Origin: Bdellovibrionales bacterium
GTDB lineage: Bacteria > Bdellovibrionota > Bdellovibrionia > Bdellovibrionales > JAKFYE01
Direction: 5' to 3'
DNA length: 64,000 nt
NCBI GenBank assembly: GCA_021731045.1
Contig: JAKFYE010000026.1
Coordinates: 34,045-98,044 of the forward strand
This document shows positions 17,732-27,700 of this stretch, piece after piece; position 1 is the stretch's first letter; each line of letters opens with the position of its first letter. Below the pieces are notes generated by a model. It did no database searches, was not told where the DNA came from, and was given only the letters and a program-made list of their open reading frames with translations. The position numbers and the translations under genes are program-made.

Positions 17732-18658
17732 GTTTTTCATTTTGGGGTCGAAGGCGTCGCGTAGTCCATCTCCGAAAAGATTAAACGCCAACATCGACAA
17801 GAATAAAGCAAATCCAGGATAAATAGCTAAATGCGGAAACGTTTTAAGTGAACGCCAACCTTCAGCCGCAAGTGAACCCCAACTTGAATGCGGAGGCTGA
17901 AGACCTAAACCAATAAAGCTTAAAAAACTTTCGGCCAAAACATTTGCGGGAATTTGAAACGACAAAGATACGATAATCGGGCCTAGAATATTTGGCATAA
18001 TATGTCTGAAGATAATGGTCGTACCTCTAGCACCTAATGCCGTGGCGGCCTCTACGAATAACATTTGTTTTGTCTGCAGAACTTGGCCACGCACAAGACG
18101 CGCAATGCCGGCCCAACCCGTCGAACTTAAGGCGACCACAATCGCAATGACGGCTTTAAGTTCTGAGTTTTCAATAGTAACAACTTCAAATGCTAACATA
18201 ATCAAAATCAAAAGCACGATATCAGGAATTGAAAATAGAATATCAATTAAACGCATGAGCAGCGCATCTGTCTTTCCGCCAAACCAACCTGAAATGGCAC
18301 CGTAAATAGCACCTACAAAAAGTGAAATCAAAGCCGTGACGATTCCGACCGTCATAGAAACACGACCGCCATAAATTAAGCGCGAGAGTAAATCGCGGCC
18401 AAGACTATCGGTGCCTAACCAATTTGTTGAATTGGGAGGCAAAAGCATACGGCCAATATCTTGAGTCTCGTAAGAAAAAGGTGCGAGCCATTGGGCACAG
18501 AAACTGATCGAGCAAATAAAAATAATAAAATAGCCTGAATAAATAGCGGCTTTATTTTTTTTCAAACGCTTAACCGCATCACTCCAAAGACTTGTGCCTT
18601 TTTTATTAGAAGGTGCAAGTGTTGAGGTCGTAGTAACAGTGGCTCCAGTTGCACTCAT
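17726..18658 (-). CDS. oppC: Oligopeptide ABC transporter permease OppC-like
   Basis: A 310-aa inner-membrane permease with an N-terminal membrane segment (SGYFIIFICSISFCAQWL), the OppC-type GTDSLGRDLLSRLIYGGRVS loop, further membrane helices and the ABC-coupling EAA motif EAATALGARGTTIIFRHIMPN. ATGA overlap (18655-18658) couples it to oppB. The stop codon lies inside a palindromic element. No ATPase genes (oppD, oppF) follow; the next gene is convergent ychF. Confidence 0.92.
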   Translation of the reverse strand: MSATGATVTTTSTLAPSNKKGTSLWSDAVKRLKKNKAAIYSGYFIIFICSISFCAQWLAPFSYETQDIGRMLLPPNSTNWLGTDSLGRDLLSRLIYGGRVSMTVGIVTALISLFVGAIYGAISGWFGGKTDALLMRLIDILFSIPDIVLLILIMLAFEVVTIENSELKAVIAIVVALSSTGWAGIARLVRGQVLQTKQMLFVEAATALGARGTTIIFRHIMPNILGPIIVSLSFQIPANVLAESFLSFIGLGLQPPHSSWGSLAAEGWRSLKTFPHLAIYPGFALFLSMLAFNLFGDGLRDAFDPKMKNR

Positions 18659-19731
18659 GATAATTTAATCCTTGGATCAATAACGACGTACAATAGATCT
18701 ACAACTAAGTTCGCTAAAACAAGAAGGGAACCGTACAAAAGCGTCAGCGCCATCACAAGTGGATAATCACGATTCGTCACACTTTGAATGGTGTGCTTAC
18801 CCATACCCGGAATTGCAAAAATAAGTTCGATAACAAACGAGCCCGTTAAAATTCCCGCAATTAATGGTCCCGAAACGGTTACAACTGGAATCAACGAGTT
18901 ACGAAGAACGTGTTTAAATAAAACTACTTTTTGCTCCAGACCTTTTGCATACGCAGTACGAATATAATCAGCGCGAATCACATCCAGCACACTCGATCGC
19001 GTCAGTCGCGCAATAACGGCCGCCGGACGGATTCCTAAAATAAGAACTGGCATTATGTAATACTCAGGTCCATTCCACAGAGCCGGGGGCAACCATTCTA
19101 ACCAAAATGAAAATATTAAAACCATAATAGGCGCCACAAAAAAAGATGGAAGCGCGACCCCGCTAATAGCAAAACCCATGGCGATAGTGTCGAGCGGCTT
19201 ATTATGATTAGCTGCCGCAATAACCCCCAAAGGAATCCCTATAAGGAAACTTAAAAGTAAAGCGTACACGCCTAATTGTACCGAAACGGGAAAAGACTCT
19301 GCTACGATGTCTGTAATTGGCCGGCCCACATACTTGTAAGATTCCCCAAAATCAAAATGAGCAATCTTATTAAGATAATCTCCGTATTGCACAAGCAAGG
19401 GTTCATTGAGTTTGTATTTCGCTTCGATATTGGCTTTGACCTCTGCAGGCAAAGCTTTTTCGCTATCGAAAGGTCCGCCCGGAATAAAGCGCAACAGTAA
19501 AAATGTAATCGTGGCTAAAACAAATAAAGTTAACAAAGCTTCAAAAATTCTTTTGGCCACGTATTCGAGAATATTTTGAGATAACACGATGTAAACAAGA
19601 TTCATCACCGTCAAAGCGCTGATGATATACCAAAGGAAAGACGGAATCTCTGATCCCGTCCAATCTAAAGCCCCTGCTGAAAAAAGGGCCACAATTAATG
19701 CGACCCCGAGAATCGTTCCTAGGTTTTTCAT
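18655..19731 (-). CDS. oppB: Oligopeptide ABC transporter permease OppB-like
   Basis: A 358-aa permease, somewhat longer than the usual 306-335 aa because of an extra N-terminal hydrophobic stretch (LGTILGVALIVALFSAGAL and a second helix) before the standard RIFEALLTLFVLATITFLLLR segment. The family signatures RFIPGGPFD and YIRTAYAKGLEQKVVLFKHVLRNSLIPV (EAA-like loop) are present. It overlaps oppC by four bases and shares one base of its start with the oppA stop (TAATG), so the three are one operon. Confidence 0.92.
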   Translation of the reverse strand: MKNLGTILGVALIVALFSAGALDWTGSEIPSFLWYIISALTVMNLVYIVLSQNILEYVAKRIFEALLTLFVLATITFLLLRFIPGGPFDSEKALPAEVKANIEAKYKLNEPLLVQYGDYLNKIAHFDFGESYKYVGRPITDIVAESFPVSVQLGVYALLLSFLIGIPLGVIAAANHNKPLDTIAMGFAISGVALPSFFVAPIMVLIFSFWLEWLPPALWNGPEYYIMPVLILGIRPAAVIARLTRSSVLDVIRADYIRTAYAKGLEQKVVLFKHVLRNSLIPVVTVSGPLIAGILTGSFVIELIFAIPGMGKHTIQSVTNRDYPLVMALTLLYGSLLVLANLVVDLLYVVIDPRIKLS

Positions 19732-21350
19732 TACTTCAGCGATGATCCTTCAGCGCCCGCAACTTCAACTCCATCGTAGATACGGCGAGATAACGGATTT
19801 ACAGGAAAGTTTCGCACGCGTTCTGAGATCAACATGTGAGTTACACCCGTGTAAACAGGCAAAACGGGAGCATCGGTCTCAGTTAAAATCTTTTGAGCTT
19901 CGGTATACATCGTTTTACGTTTGGCTTCGTTCAACTCAGCCGCGCCGTCTTCAACTAATTTATCAAACTTAGGATTCTTCCAACCTGTGTGATTGTTTTC
20001 TGAATACGAAGTCATAAGATTGATAAAGTTGTCTGGATCTGGGTAATCGGATTGCCAACCCATTCGGTAAATTTGTGGCGTGTCGGATTGTAATGATTTT
20101 AAATACACTTTCCACTCTTCATTTTTAAGCTCTACGTCGACACCTAAATTTGTCTTAAGCTGAGCTTGGACGTTTTCGGCGATACGCTTGTGGTTTTCAT
20201 TCGTGTTAAAACCAATTGAAACTTTAGGAAGTTTTTTAGGATCTGCAAATCCCGCTTCTTTTAAAAGCTCTTTGGCTTTTGCAGGATCAAATTTTAATCC
20301 TAAGTCATCAACGTATCCCATCATTCCTTTTGGCACCCAACCGTTCAATGGAATTTGTCCACCGTTTAACATTTTTACGATTTGGCTTTTATCCACGGCC
20401 ATCGCAAAAGCGGCTCGCACTTTCACATTATTAAATGGCGCTTTTTTAGTATTGAACCCGTAATAGTACGTCGTGAGAATACTCTCTTCTCGATACTCTT
20501 TACGTTTTCTCAAAGACTCCAACTCCGTTGAAGGAAGCTCTGGTAAGAAATCGATTTTTTTAGCATCAAAAAGACTGATCGCAGTTGAAGAGTCGTTGAT
20601 CATATAAGCCAAAACATTTTTAATTTTTGGTTTTTCGCCCCAGTAATTTTCGTTTCGCTCCCAAACCATGGCTTTGTCATGGTCCCAAACTTTAAGTTTA
20701 AATGGCCCTAGAGTTTGTAAATTTGCAGGATCTGTCCATCGGTCACCAAACTTCGCAATAAGATCTTTACGAATAGGAAGTCCTGAGTGATGGGTTAACA
20801 ACATCGGAAAGAACGCCATTGGTTTTTCGAGTTCAACCGTGAGTTCATATTTGCCTGTCGCTTTAACACCAACTTTGGAAAAGTCTTTCTCTTTACCTTC
20901 GGTATAGGACTTCGCATTTTTCACGTTATAGAAAAAGTAGGCGTACTCTGACGCCGTAGCCGGAGCCAATAAACGCTCCCAACCGTCGACAACGTGTTGC
21001 GCTTCAAACTCGACTCCGTCGGTCCACTTCACACCTTGGCGTAGTGTGAATTTCCATTTACGAGCTTTGTCAGAGGATTCCCATTTTTCAGCAAGACTCG
21101 GTTTGAGGTGAAGCTCAGGATCTGCAAGATTGTACTCAACGAGCGTACTCATAATATTAAATATGACATCGGCCGAAGTGGTATCAGTTGCTTTGTTCCA
21201 GTCAATGCTAGGGGGCTCAACTTGAAGGTTGATCCGCAATGTGTCTTTAAGCTCAAGACCGTACTCAAGTTTGTCGGCTTTTTTTGTACAACCGATAGAA
21301 ACTACAACGAGACCTGCTACTAAAAAACCGATGATATGTTTATGAAACAT
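19731..21350 (-). CDS. oppA: Peptide ABC transporter substrate-binding lipoprotein
   Basis: A 539-aa periplasmic binding protein of the OppA/DppA family. The start at 21350 is chosen because AGGAGG lies just upstream and the product then begins MFHKHIIGFLVAG with lipobox VVSIGC. Family features include LRINLQVEPPSIDWNKATD, AEKWESSDKARKWKFTLRQGVKWTDG and YFFYNVKNAKSY. It captures oligopeptides and delivers them to the OppBC permease encoded directly downstream. A peptide diet would fit a predatory or scavenging life, as inference. Confidence 0.94.
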   Translation of the reverse strand: MFHKHIIGFLVAGLVVVSIGCTKKADKLEYGLELKDTLRINLQVEPPSIDWNKATDTTSADVIFNIMSTLVEYNLADPELHLKPSLAEKWESSDKARKWKFTLRQGVKWTDGVEFEAQHVVDGWERLLAPATASEYAYFFYNVKNAKSYTEGKEKDFSKVGVKATGKYELTVELEKPMAFFPMLLTHHSGLPIRKDLIAKFGDRWTDPANLQTLGPFKLKVWDHDKAMVWERNENYWGEKPKIKNVLAYMINDSSTAISLFDAKKIDFLPELPSTELESLRKRKEYREESILTTYYYGFNTKKAPFNNVKVRAAFAMAVDKSQIVKMLNGGQIPLNGWVPKGMMGYVDDLGLKFDPAKAKELLKEAGFADPKKLPKVSIGFNTNENHKRIAENVQAQLKTNLGVDVELKNEEWKVYLKSLQSDTPQIYRMGWQSDYPDPDNFINLMTSYSENNHTGWKNPKFDKLVEDGAAELNEAKRKTMYTEAQKILTETDAPVLPVYTGVTHMLISERVRNFPVNPLSRRIYDGVEVAGAEGSSLK

Positions 21351-21484
21351 GAGTCCTCCTGATGAAGCCACGGTTTTCTATTTTTTAAGAGTTGATGTCA
21401 ATACTCATGGGTGATGCACAGGAGTTTGCGCAGCGCATTTAGAGCTGATTTTTTATTCTCGTTTTTTAAGTCTTAAACATGAGC

Positions 21485-24019
21485 TTAAATGTCGTCCCAA
21501 GATTCTTTTGTCGGAACGGGACCATCGACTTCAACGCCAACAGGCCCTGTCAGCCAAGTTAAAATCTTCTTAGGATCTTTTTGATAAAGGTTCGAATAGA
21601 CATAAAAATTATGGGTCACTTTTTTAACATAGTTACGCGTTTCAAAATATGGAATGTGTTCGATAAATTCGTCCATATCGAGCTTTCCAAAAGATTTAAT
21701 CCAAGCCGCCACCCGATGCGGACCCGCATTGTAAGCCGCCGCGATCAACGGAATTTTATGATTAAGTTTTTGATCGAGTCGTCCCAAATACCGAGAGCCT
21801 AATCGAATATTCATTTCGGGCTCAACCAATTGGTTAGTACGAAACCCTGCGATCTGTAAAAGCGAAGCCACTTTTTCTGCCGTATAAGGCATAAGTTGCA
21901 TCAAGCCCATGGCGCCCACTGGCGAAACAACGTCAGGTTTGTAACGACTTTCAGCACGCATGATACTCCAAACAAGTTCTTGCGAAATTCGAAAGTTTTT
22001 TGCAAACGTGGAAACCGTGCGATCAAATGCTTTCGGATAACAAAATTGCCAAAGATATTTAGCTTTCTCTAAACCTTGCTTTGAACGTAGTCCGCCAAAC
22101 TCCTCTTGAGCAATATTACTTGAGCGATTAAAAGCACCGTTGGCTTCGTACTCGCTCATCAGCATTTTTAAATAATCGCGATTGCGTGTACGACGTTCGA
22201 TTTCCCAAAGTTCGTACTTGGCCCAATCATGAAAGCCTAAAATGGCCAAGTCACTCGCCCGTTTAAAACGCGACGTTAAACGTGGATCTTTGAAACTCGT
22301 TTTTTGTGGGTTATCGACGTCTTCATTATTTGCCAAATCCGCAGGAATGGCTTCGTCGGCCGCGACCGCATCGGTCGTGTCGTCTTCATCGTCAGTGAGT
22401 TGCAAGCCGCTTTCAGCTTCATCGTCTTCGGACTTCACCTGCTTAACTTCAGGAGCTTCGCCACTCTCGCGATCTGCCAGAGGAACAGGCTCGACAGGAA
22501 TGAGCGGTTCATTTTCGCCGGTTCTAAAAAGACCAATCTTTGGAAGTTCTCCCGGAAGGGCGGGTTTACTTGGATCTTGTAAACCCGCGAGTCCCCGCTT
22601 GTGAGCTTCTTCTTTTAAATTTTCTAAACGCGCGAGGGCAGTAAGCGAGTAGTAGCCTAAAAGTTTGTCATCTGCGACGTTCTGAAATAATGTTTTCGCT
22701 TCGTTGAGTCTTCCACCTTTCATCAAACTCATGGCACGCCAATAATTGATACGATCTTGCGAATAGGTCATGCGAATTTTACGTGATCCACGCGAAGACA
22801 TTTGCGAAAACTTCTCGTAGGCACCATCGTAATCATTTTTAAGATAGCGAATCCAAGCCATGTACCACTTTGCATCTCGACTTAATCCACTCGTAGAAAA
22901 CTTTTTTAAGAAACTATCAAATTTTGTGGCCGCACCATCGTAATCGTTATTTTGATAACTTAAGAAAGCCGCTTGAAAAAGAGCTTCGCGTCCTTTACGA
23001 GAATTTGGCGTTAACTGAAACGCGCGAAAGTAGGCCCCCGAAGCCGTTTGGTATTCTCCAGCGCGGGAAGCGGCTTTTCCCATTAACATGAGGTACGAGT
23101 AATCGGTGCCGTGAGTTTTATAATACGGAATCAAAATTTTAAAGGCCTCATCGACATGTCCATCGGTAACAAGAAAATTCGCCAAAATAACATCAGTATA
23201 ATATGTCGCAAATTCTCCCGTGCGTTTACGAAGGACTTCGATCTCTTCACGCGCTTTATTTGATAGTCCCGCATATTGGAGATTGCGAATTCGCGTTTTC
23301 AGATCATTCGGACTCGCAATGCAACCCGCTTTTTGCCCTGCAATTTCAACTTTATGTAAATCAATCGTCCACGTTTTTAAAAGATCGTCACCGGGATATT
23401 GCATGTAGAGTTTGCGCATCCATTTGCACACGCGCATACGATTTTTAGAACCCAAATCTGAACGGACAAGATTGATCACAGCCGATGTGTAGCGCGGGGT
23501 CCGTCGTAATTTTTTTTCTAGGTAGCCAAAATGATGAGACGATTCACGGTAGTCTTTGTCCTCGAGGGCAATTTCTCCCAGAGTAAACCGCGCGTCTACA
23601 TAACGTTGACTCATCGGTTTGTAGTCCATCACTTTTTGTAATTCGCGCTTGGCCTCTTTTTTGTTTCCCATGCGAAGAAAACTTTGTCCGATGTAATAAT
23701 GAGCAAAGTCGTCTATACGGATTCCTAAATTGATCGCCTCCAACATATTTTTTTGTACTTCTGGATCATTACCTTGTTCAAAATAAGTTACGCCTAAAGC
23801 AAAATACGCAAGAGTGCGAGTTTCGACATCCGGGGACGCAGTTTTTGTTTTCAAAATACGGATGGCTTCGTCAACTTGATCACTCGACGCTAAGGCTCGG
23901 TAAATTTGAAATTCCGACGAAGCTTGGACCGACAGCGTCGTAAATATCAATATTAATTTTAAAGATAAGGAGACAAACCTAGACAAAAAAATCACTCCAT
24001 GATTTCTACTTAAGGGCAC
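21485..24019 (-). CDS. TPR-containing soluble lytic transglycosylase (Slt-like)
   Basis: An 844-aa exported murein-cleaving enzyme. A signal-like segment (LKLILIFTTLSVQA) is followed by about 600 residues of helical TPR-like repeats (e.g. ALGVTYFEQGNDPE, LMLMGKAASRAGEYQTASGAY), then an acidic low-complexity insert (EDDEAESGLQLTDDEDD) around residues 525-570. The C-terminal SLT domain is marked by IMRAESRYKPDVVSPVGAMGLMQLMP and IAAAYNAGPHRV. The catalytic Glu is in RAESRY. The acidic insert is unusual for Slt70. The start is uncertain: GTG 24019, or a GTG at 23995 nearer the signal peptide. Confidence 0.88.
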   Translation of the reverse strand: MPLSRNHGVIFLSRFVSLSLKLILIFTTLSVQASSEFQIYRALASSDQVDEAIRILKTKTASPDVETRTLAYFALGVTYFEQGNDPEVQKNMLEAINLGIRIDDFAHYYIGQSFLRMGNKKEAKRELQKVMDYKPMSQRYVDARFTLGEIALEDKDYRESSHHFGYLEKKLRRTPRYTSAVINLVRSDLGSKNRMRVCKWMRKLYMQYPGDDLLKTWTIDLHKVEIAGQKAGCIASPNDLKTRIRNLQYAGLSNKAREEIEVLRKRTGEFATYYTDVILANFLVTDGHVDEAFKILIPYYKTHGTDYSYLMLMGKAASRAGEYQTASGAYFRAFQLTPNSRKGREALFQAAFLSYQNNDYDGAATKFDSFLKKFSTSGLSRDAKWYMAWIRYLKNDYDGAYEKFSQMSSRGSRKIRMTYSQDRINYWRAMSLMKGGRLNEAKTLFQNVADDKLLGYYSLTALARLENLKEEAHKRGLAGLQDPSKPALPGELPKIGLFRTGENEPLIPVEPVPLADRESGEAPEVKQVKSEDDEAESGLQLTDDEDDTTDAVAADEAIPADLANNEDVDNPQKTSFKDPRLTSRFKRASDLAILGFHDWAKYELWEIERRTRNRDYLKMLMSEYEANGAFNRSSNIAQEEFGGLRSKQGLEKAKYLWQFCYPKAFDRTVSTFAKNFRISQELVWSIMRAESRYKPDVVSPVGAMGLMQLMPYTAEKVASLLQIAGFRTNQLVEPEMNIRLGSRYLGRLDQKLNHKIPLIAAAYNAGPHRVAAWIKSFGKLDMDEFIEHIPYFETRNYVKKVTHNFYVYSNLYQKDPKKILTWLTGPVGVEVDGPVPTKESWDDI

Positions 24020-24051
24020 CTAACGTTCTCTCAATATGGTAACAAGAGCAC

Positions 24052-25449
24052 ATGGCGAAAGCGAAGTCGAAAATTCTTTTTGTTTGTCAAAACTGCGGTG
24101 CTCAAAGCCCAAAATGGCAGGGGCGTTGTAGTGAGTGTAACGAGTGGAATACTTATGTCGAAGAGGTGTCAGCAAGACCCGACCAAAGTCGCGGCTGGGC
24201 CATTTCGGCTGCCTCAGATACAGGCACCCTTACGACGGTGACATTGGATCAAAAGATTCAAGAGATCAAACATGTGCGTTATCCGACATCTTTTTCTGAA
24301 ATTGACCGCGTATTAGGTGGCGGACTCGTGCCTGGAAGCTTTGTTTTATTAGGCGGCGATCCCGGCATTGGCAAAAGTACGATTCTTCTACAAATGGCCG
24401 GCGGATTCGCAAAACAAGATCTGCACGTTTTGTATGTTTCTGCGGAAGAAAGCGTTTCGCAAACAGCATTGCGGGCGCAAAGATTAGGCGTACGCTCGGC
24501 ACAGGTTGAAATCGCCAGTGAAAGCAATTTGGAGCTGCTTATTGATTTGGTAAAGAAAAAATCTCCTGATATTTTGGTGGTCGATTCGATTCAAACCGTG
24601 TTTCTGCCAACTATCGCATCTGCACCCGGATCGGTCTCTCAAGTTCGCGAGTGTGCCGCCTACTTAATGGGCTTAGCTAAAAATCAAAATATTTCAGTTT
24701 TCGTAGTCGGACACGTGACTAAAGATGGCGCGATTGCGGGTCCAAAAGTTCTGGAGCACATGGTGGACACTGTTTTGTCGTTTGAAGGTGATCCCAGCCA
24801 TCAGTTTCGTTTGTTACGGGCTTTAAAGAATCGCTTTGGAGCCACGCACGAGTTGGGCGTTTTTCAAATGGCCACTGAAGGTTTACGTGAAGTGACCAAC
24901 CCTTCTGAGCTTTTTTTGGAAGAACGCGGAGAAACTCTTGTCGGTTCAAGTGTTTTTGCCGCGATGGAAGGCACACGTCCGCTCTTGTGTGAAGTTCAGG
25001 CGCTCACCGTAAAATCTTATATGGCAACACCGCGAAGAACCGGCATTGGTTTTGATACGCAACGGACCCACGTGTTAAGTGCAGTGCTTGATAAACATTT
25101 AGATTTAGATCTGGCTCATCATGATGTCTTTATCAACGTCGTTGGGGGGTTAAAACTCGAGGAGCCAGCGGCGGATCTTTCAGTTGCGGCAGCCATTTTA
25201 TCTTCAGCACAAAACTTTGAGGTGATGCCGAAGATGGCGTTTATCGGTGAAGTGGGGTTGACAGGCGAAGTGCGCGCGGTTGCGTTTTCAGAAATTCGTG
25301 TGCGCGAAGCCTTTAAGTTAGGATTTCAATCGATCGTTGTACCCGAAAGCAATCGTAAGCATTTAAAATCTTCTAATTATGATGCAAACAAAATTGTCTA
25401 CGTTAAAAATCTCAGAGATCTTCAAGCGGTCTTAGCTAAGAAAAAGTAG
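24052..25449 (+). CDS. radA: DNA repair protein RadA
   Basis: A 465-aa RecA-like protein that drives branch migration in recombination repair. It has the N-terminal zinc finger CQNCGAQSPKWQGRCSEC, Walker A GDPGIGKST, Walker B-like ILVVDSIQTV, the RadA-specific KNRFG (ALKNRFGATHELGVF) and the C-terminal Lon-like domain (DLSVAAAILSSAQ, FIGEVGLTGEVRAV). Length is standard. It is divergent from the transglycosylase with a 32-base gap, so the two promoters must overlap. Confidence 0.97.
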   Translation: MAKAKSKILFVCQNCGAQSPKWQGRCSECNEWNTYVEEVSARPDQSRGWAISAASDTGTLTTVTLDQKIQEIKHVRYPTSFSEIDRVLGGGLVPGSFVLLGGDPGIGKSTILLQMAGGFAKQDLHVLYVSAEESVSQTALRAQRLGVRSAQVEIASESNLELLIDLVKKKSPDILVVDSIQTVFLPTIASAPGSVSQVRECAAYLMGLAKNQNISVFVVGHVTKDGAIAGPKVLEHMVDTVLSFEGDPSHQFRLLRALKNRFGATHELGVFQMATEGLREVTNPSELFLEERGETLVGSSVFAAMEGTRPLLCEVQALTVKSYMATPRRTGIGFDTQRTHVLSAVLDKHLDLDLAHHDVFINVVGGLKLEEPAADLSVAAAILSSAQNFEVMPKMAFIGEVGLTGEVRAVAFSEIRVREAFKLGFQSIVVPESNRKHLKSSNYDANKIVYVKNLRDLQAVLAKKK

Positions 25450-25629
25450 CTTACACAAAGTTCCATTCTAGACTTTGTTACAGAGTCATTCTGCCACGTA
25501 TTGAGAGACAAAAAAGTACATACGCCTTGCCATTTTGTCGTCCTTCTAATTTGAATACGTGTTTGATATCCGGAGGCGTGTGGTCTTCGATTTGCTCTTA
25601 TAAATTTAAAAATTAACAAGGAGCGATCC

Positions 25630-26070
25630 ATGAAATCTATTTTAAGTTTTGCCACGGTCTTACTGATGGGATTTTCGACTTGGAGTGCCCGCGCAGATGT
25701 GATTTCTTCGGTGCAGTGTTCAGATGCCATCAATTGGGATACGGTCACCACAATTGAAGTTACATTGCGAGATTTTGACATTCGGCCCGAGCACATTTTG
25801 CTTAAGGCCTGTCAACCTTACGTTTTTGTAATCTCGAATACGGGAGATAAAGATCATGACTTTTATTCAAAATCCTTTTTTGCGAATATCATGCTCTTAG
25901 ATGATGACGCCGGGCTAGTAAAAGCGGAGTTTGAAACACTTTATGTCAGCCCTGGTCTCACAACTCGAGTGATGTTTGTTCCAACTGCCTTGGGCGAATT
26001 TGATTATAAGTGTTCGCACCTTGGCCACAACTTACTTGGTATGAGCGGTACGATCGAAGTTGTGAATTAA
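25630..26070 (+). CDS. Exported cupredoxin-like copper protein
   Basis: A 146-aa protein with signal peptide (MKSILSFATVLLMGFSTWSARA). The mature domain looks like a type-1 copper fold: likely ligands are the His in KDHDFYS and the C-terminal set in YKCSHLGHNLLGM (Cys, His, Met). Such proteins carry electrons or bind copper in the periplasm. It has its own ribosome site (AAGGAG) and a strong terminator after it, so it is probably monocistronic. The redox partner is not evident. Confidence 0.82.
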   Translation: MKSILSFATVLLMGFSTWSARADVISSVQCSDAINWDTVTTIEVTLRDFDIRPEHILLKACQPYVFVISNTGDKDHDFYSKSFFANIMLLDDDAGLVKAEFETLYVSPGLTTRVMFVPTALGEFDYKCSHLGHNLLGMSGTIEVVN

Positions 26071-26101
26071 ATCTCTTTAGACCAGGGGCGTCCTCTACCC
26101 T

Positions 26102-26137
26102 AACGGCGGTCACACCATGTGAGCCCGCCGTTTTTTT
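26102..26137 (+). terminator. Rho-independent terminator after the cupredoxin gene
   Basis: Stem AACGGCGG / CCGCCGTT with a small inner hairpin (TCACA/TGTGA), followed by seven T. It serves the plus-strand gene and may also block read-through into the convergent glpK. Confidence 0.9.
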
Positions 26138-26178
26138 ATGTAAATATTAAAGAGACACACTGAGGATTTCAGACCCCT

Positions 26179-27669
26179 CTAAGATTTTGTTCGAGAGATC
26201 GCGCGCTTCCAGCTTTTAAAACGTTCGGTACGATCAGATTCTTTAATTTTAGGCGTAAAATCACGGTCGAGTGTCCAGACCTCCCGAATCTCATTCATAC
26301 TCTTCCAAAAACCGACGCCCAAACCTGCAAGAAAAGCTGCCCCTATCGAAGTGGTTTCGACATTACGAGGCCGTTCGATCAAAGTTTTTAAATAATCAGA
26401 TTGGATTTGCATCAACAAATTATTTGCCGAAGCTCCGCCATCTACTTTTAAAACTTTGAGTCGTTTCTTCGCGTCTTTTTCCATAGCAAAAAGTAAATCG
26501 CAATTTTGTAAAGCCATAGCTTCAAGTGTTGCGCGGGCAATATGAGCCCGAGTTGTTCCGCGAGTGAGACCGGTTATTGTTCCCCGCGCATAAGGATCCC
26601 AATAAGGCGCGCCCAACCCTGTCAATGCCGGCACAAACTCAACGCCGTCGGCGGTGGCAACGGAGCTCGCAAGCTCTTCAATTTCATGACTCGATTTGAT
26701 AAAACCCATTCCATCACGTAACCACTGAACCGCCGCACCACAAACAAACACGGAACCTTCAAGCGCGTAGGTCAAACTTTTTTGTCCACTTAACTTCCAT
26801 GCGACCGTTGTGAGCATTCCGGATTTTGACATCATCATTTTTGAACCCGTGTTCATTAATATAAAACTACCGGTTCCGTAGGTGCACTTGGCTTCACCCG
26901 GCTCGAAACACGCCTGACCAAAAAGAGCGGCTTGCTGATCACCCGCAACTCCCGCCACCGGAATACCGCTCGCAATGGCATCATTACTTCGAGTCACACC
27001 AAATAACCCACTTGAAGGATAGATCGTCGGAAGAATTGCCTCGGGAATTTCAAAAATTTTTAGAAGTTCTTTATCCCAACTTCCCGTTTTAATATTCATC
27101 AATTGCGTACGTGAGGCATTTGAAACATCCGTGGCGTGAACCTCCCCTCCTGTGAGCTTCCAAATCAAAAACGTATCGATGGTGCCCATCGCGATCTCAC
27201 CATTTTGAGCTCTTTTTTTAAGTCCCGGAACATGATTCAAAATCCAACGAATTTTAGAAGCCGAGAAATAAGGATCGACCACCAAACCTGTTTTGTTGCG
27301 AATGGTGCTTACAGTTTTTTTATTCTTTTTTAATTTTTCACAAAAATCAGAGGTTCGCCGACATTGCCAAACGATCGCGTTGTAAACAGGTTCACCCGTT
27401 TTACGATCCCATAAAATAACTGTTTCACGCTGGTTCGTAATTCCGATCGCCGCTATATCCTGAGACGCAATATGTTGGCTGCCCAGTGCCTGACCGATCG
27501 TCGAGGTGACCGACTTCCAAATCTGACCAGGGTCATGTTCGACCCAGCCCGGCTGCGGATATATTTGTTTAAATTCCTCATCGGCTGTCGCCACCACATC
27601 GCCGCGTTTGTTGTAGATACTGACCGTAGTACCGGTTGTTCCTTGATCGATGCTCAGAATGTACTTCAT
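26179..27669 (-). CDS. glpK: Glycerol kinase
   Basis: A 496-aa FGGY kinase that makes glycerol 3-phosphate. Signatures: SIDQGTTGTTVSIYN (phosphate loop), GITNQRETVILWDRKTGEPVYNAIVWQCRR, GVAGDQQAALFGQ, YGTGSFILMNTG and LKVDGGASANNLLMQ. Length and residues are standard. No glpF or glpD is adjacent. The gene is divergent from a lysophospholipid acyltransferase gene with only about 30 bases between starts, which links glycerol phosphate and phospholipid synthesis by position. Confidence 0.97.
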   Translation of the reverse strand: MKYILSIDQGTTGTTVSIYNKRGDVVATADEEFKQIYPQPGWVEHDPGQIWKSVTSTIGQALGSQHIASQDIAAIGITNQRETVILWDRKTGEPVYNAIVWQCRRTSDFCEKLKKNKKTVSTIRNKTGLVVDPYFSASKIRWILNHVPGLKKRAQNGEIAMGTIDTFLIWKLTGGEVHATDVSNASRTQLMNIKTGSWDKELLKIFEIPEAILPTIYPSSGLFGVTRSNDAIASGIPVAGVAGDQQAALFGQACFEPGEAKCTYGTGSFILMNTGSKMMMSKSGMLTTVAWKLSGQKSLTYALEGSVFVCGAAVQWLRDGMGFIKSSHEIEELASSVATADGVEFVPALTGLGAPYWDPYARGTITGLTRGTTRAHIARATLEAMALQNCDLLFAMEKDAKKRLKVLKVDGGASANNLLMQIQSDYLKTLIERPRNVETTSIGAAFLAGLGVGFWKSMNEIREVWTLDRDFTPKIKESDRTERFKSWKRAISRTKS

Positions 27670-27700
27670 AGATAAATCCTTATGCTAATCTACAGTGATA

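Noticed and set aside
17587..17784. 65-codon frame across element F
   Set aside because: It runs through an inverted repeat and into the oppC 3' end on the opposite strand; its product is an artefact of the repeat.
22242..22604. 120-codon Ser/Ala-rich plus frame within the transglycosylase gene
   Set aside because: It is the antisense of the acidic insert of the transglycosylase; composition alone explains it.
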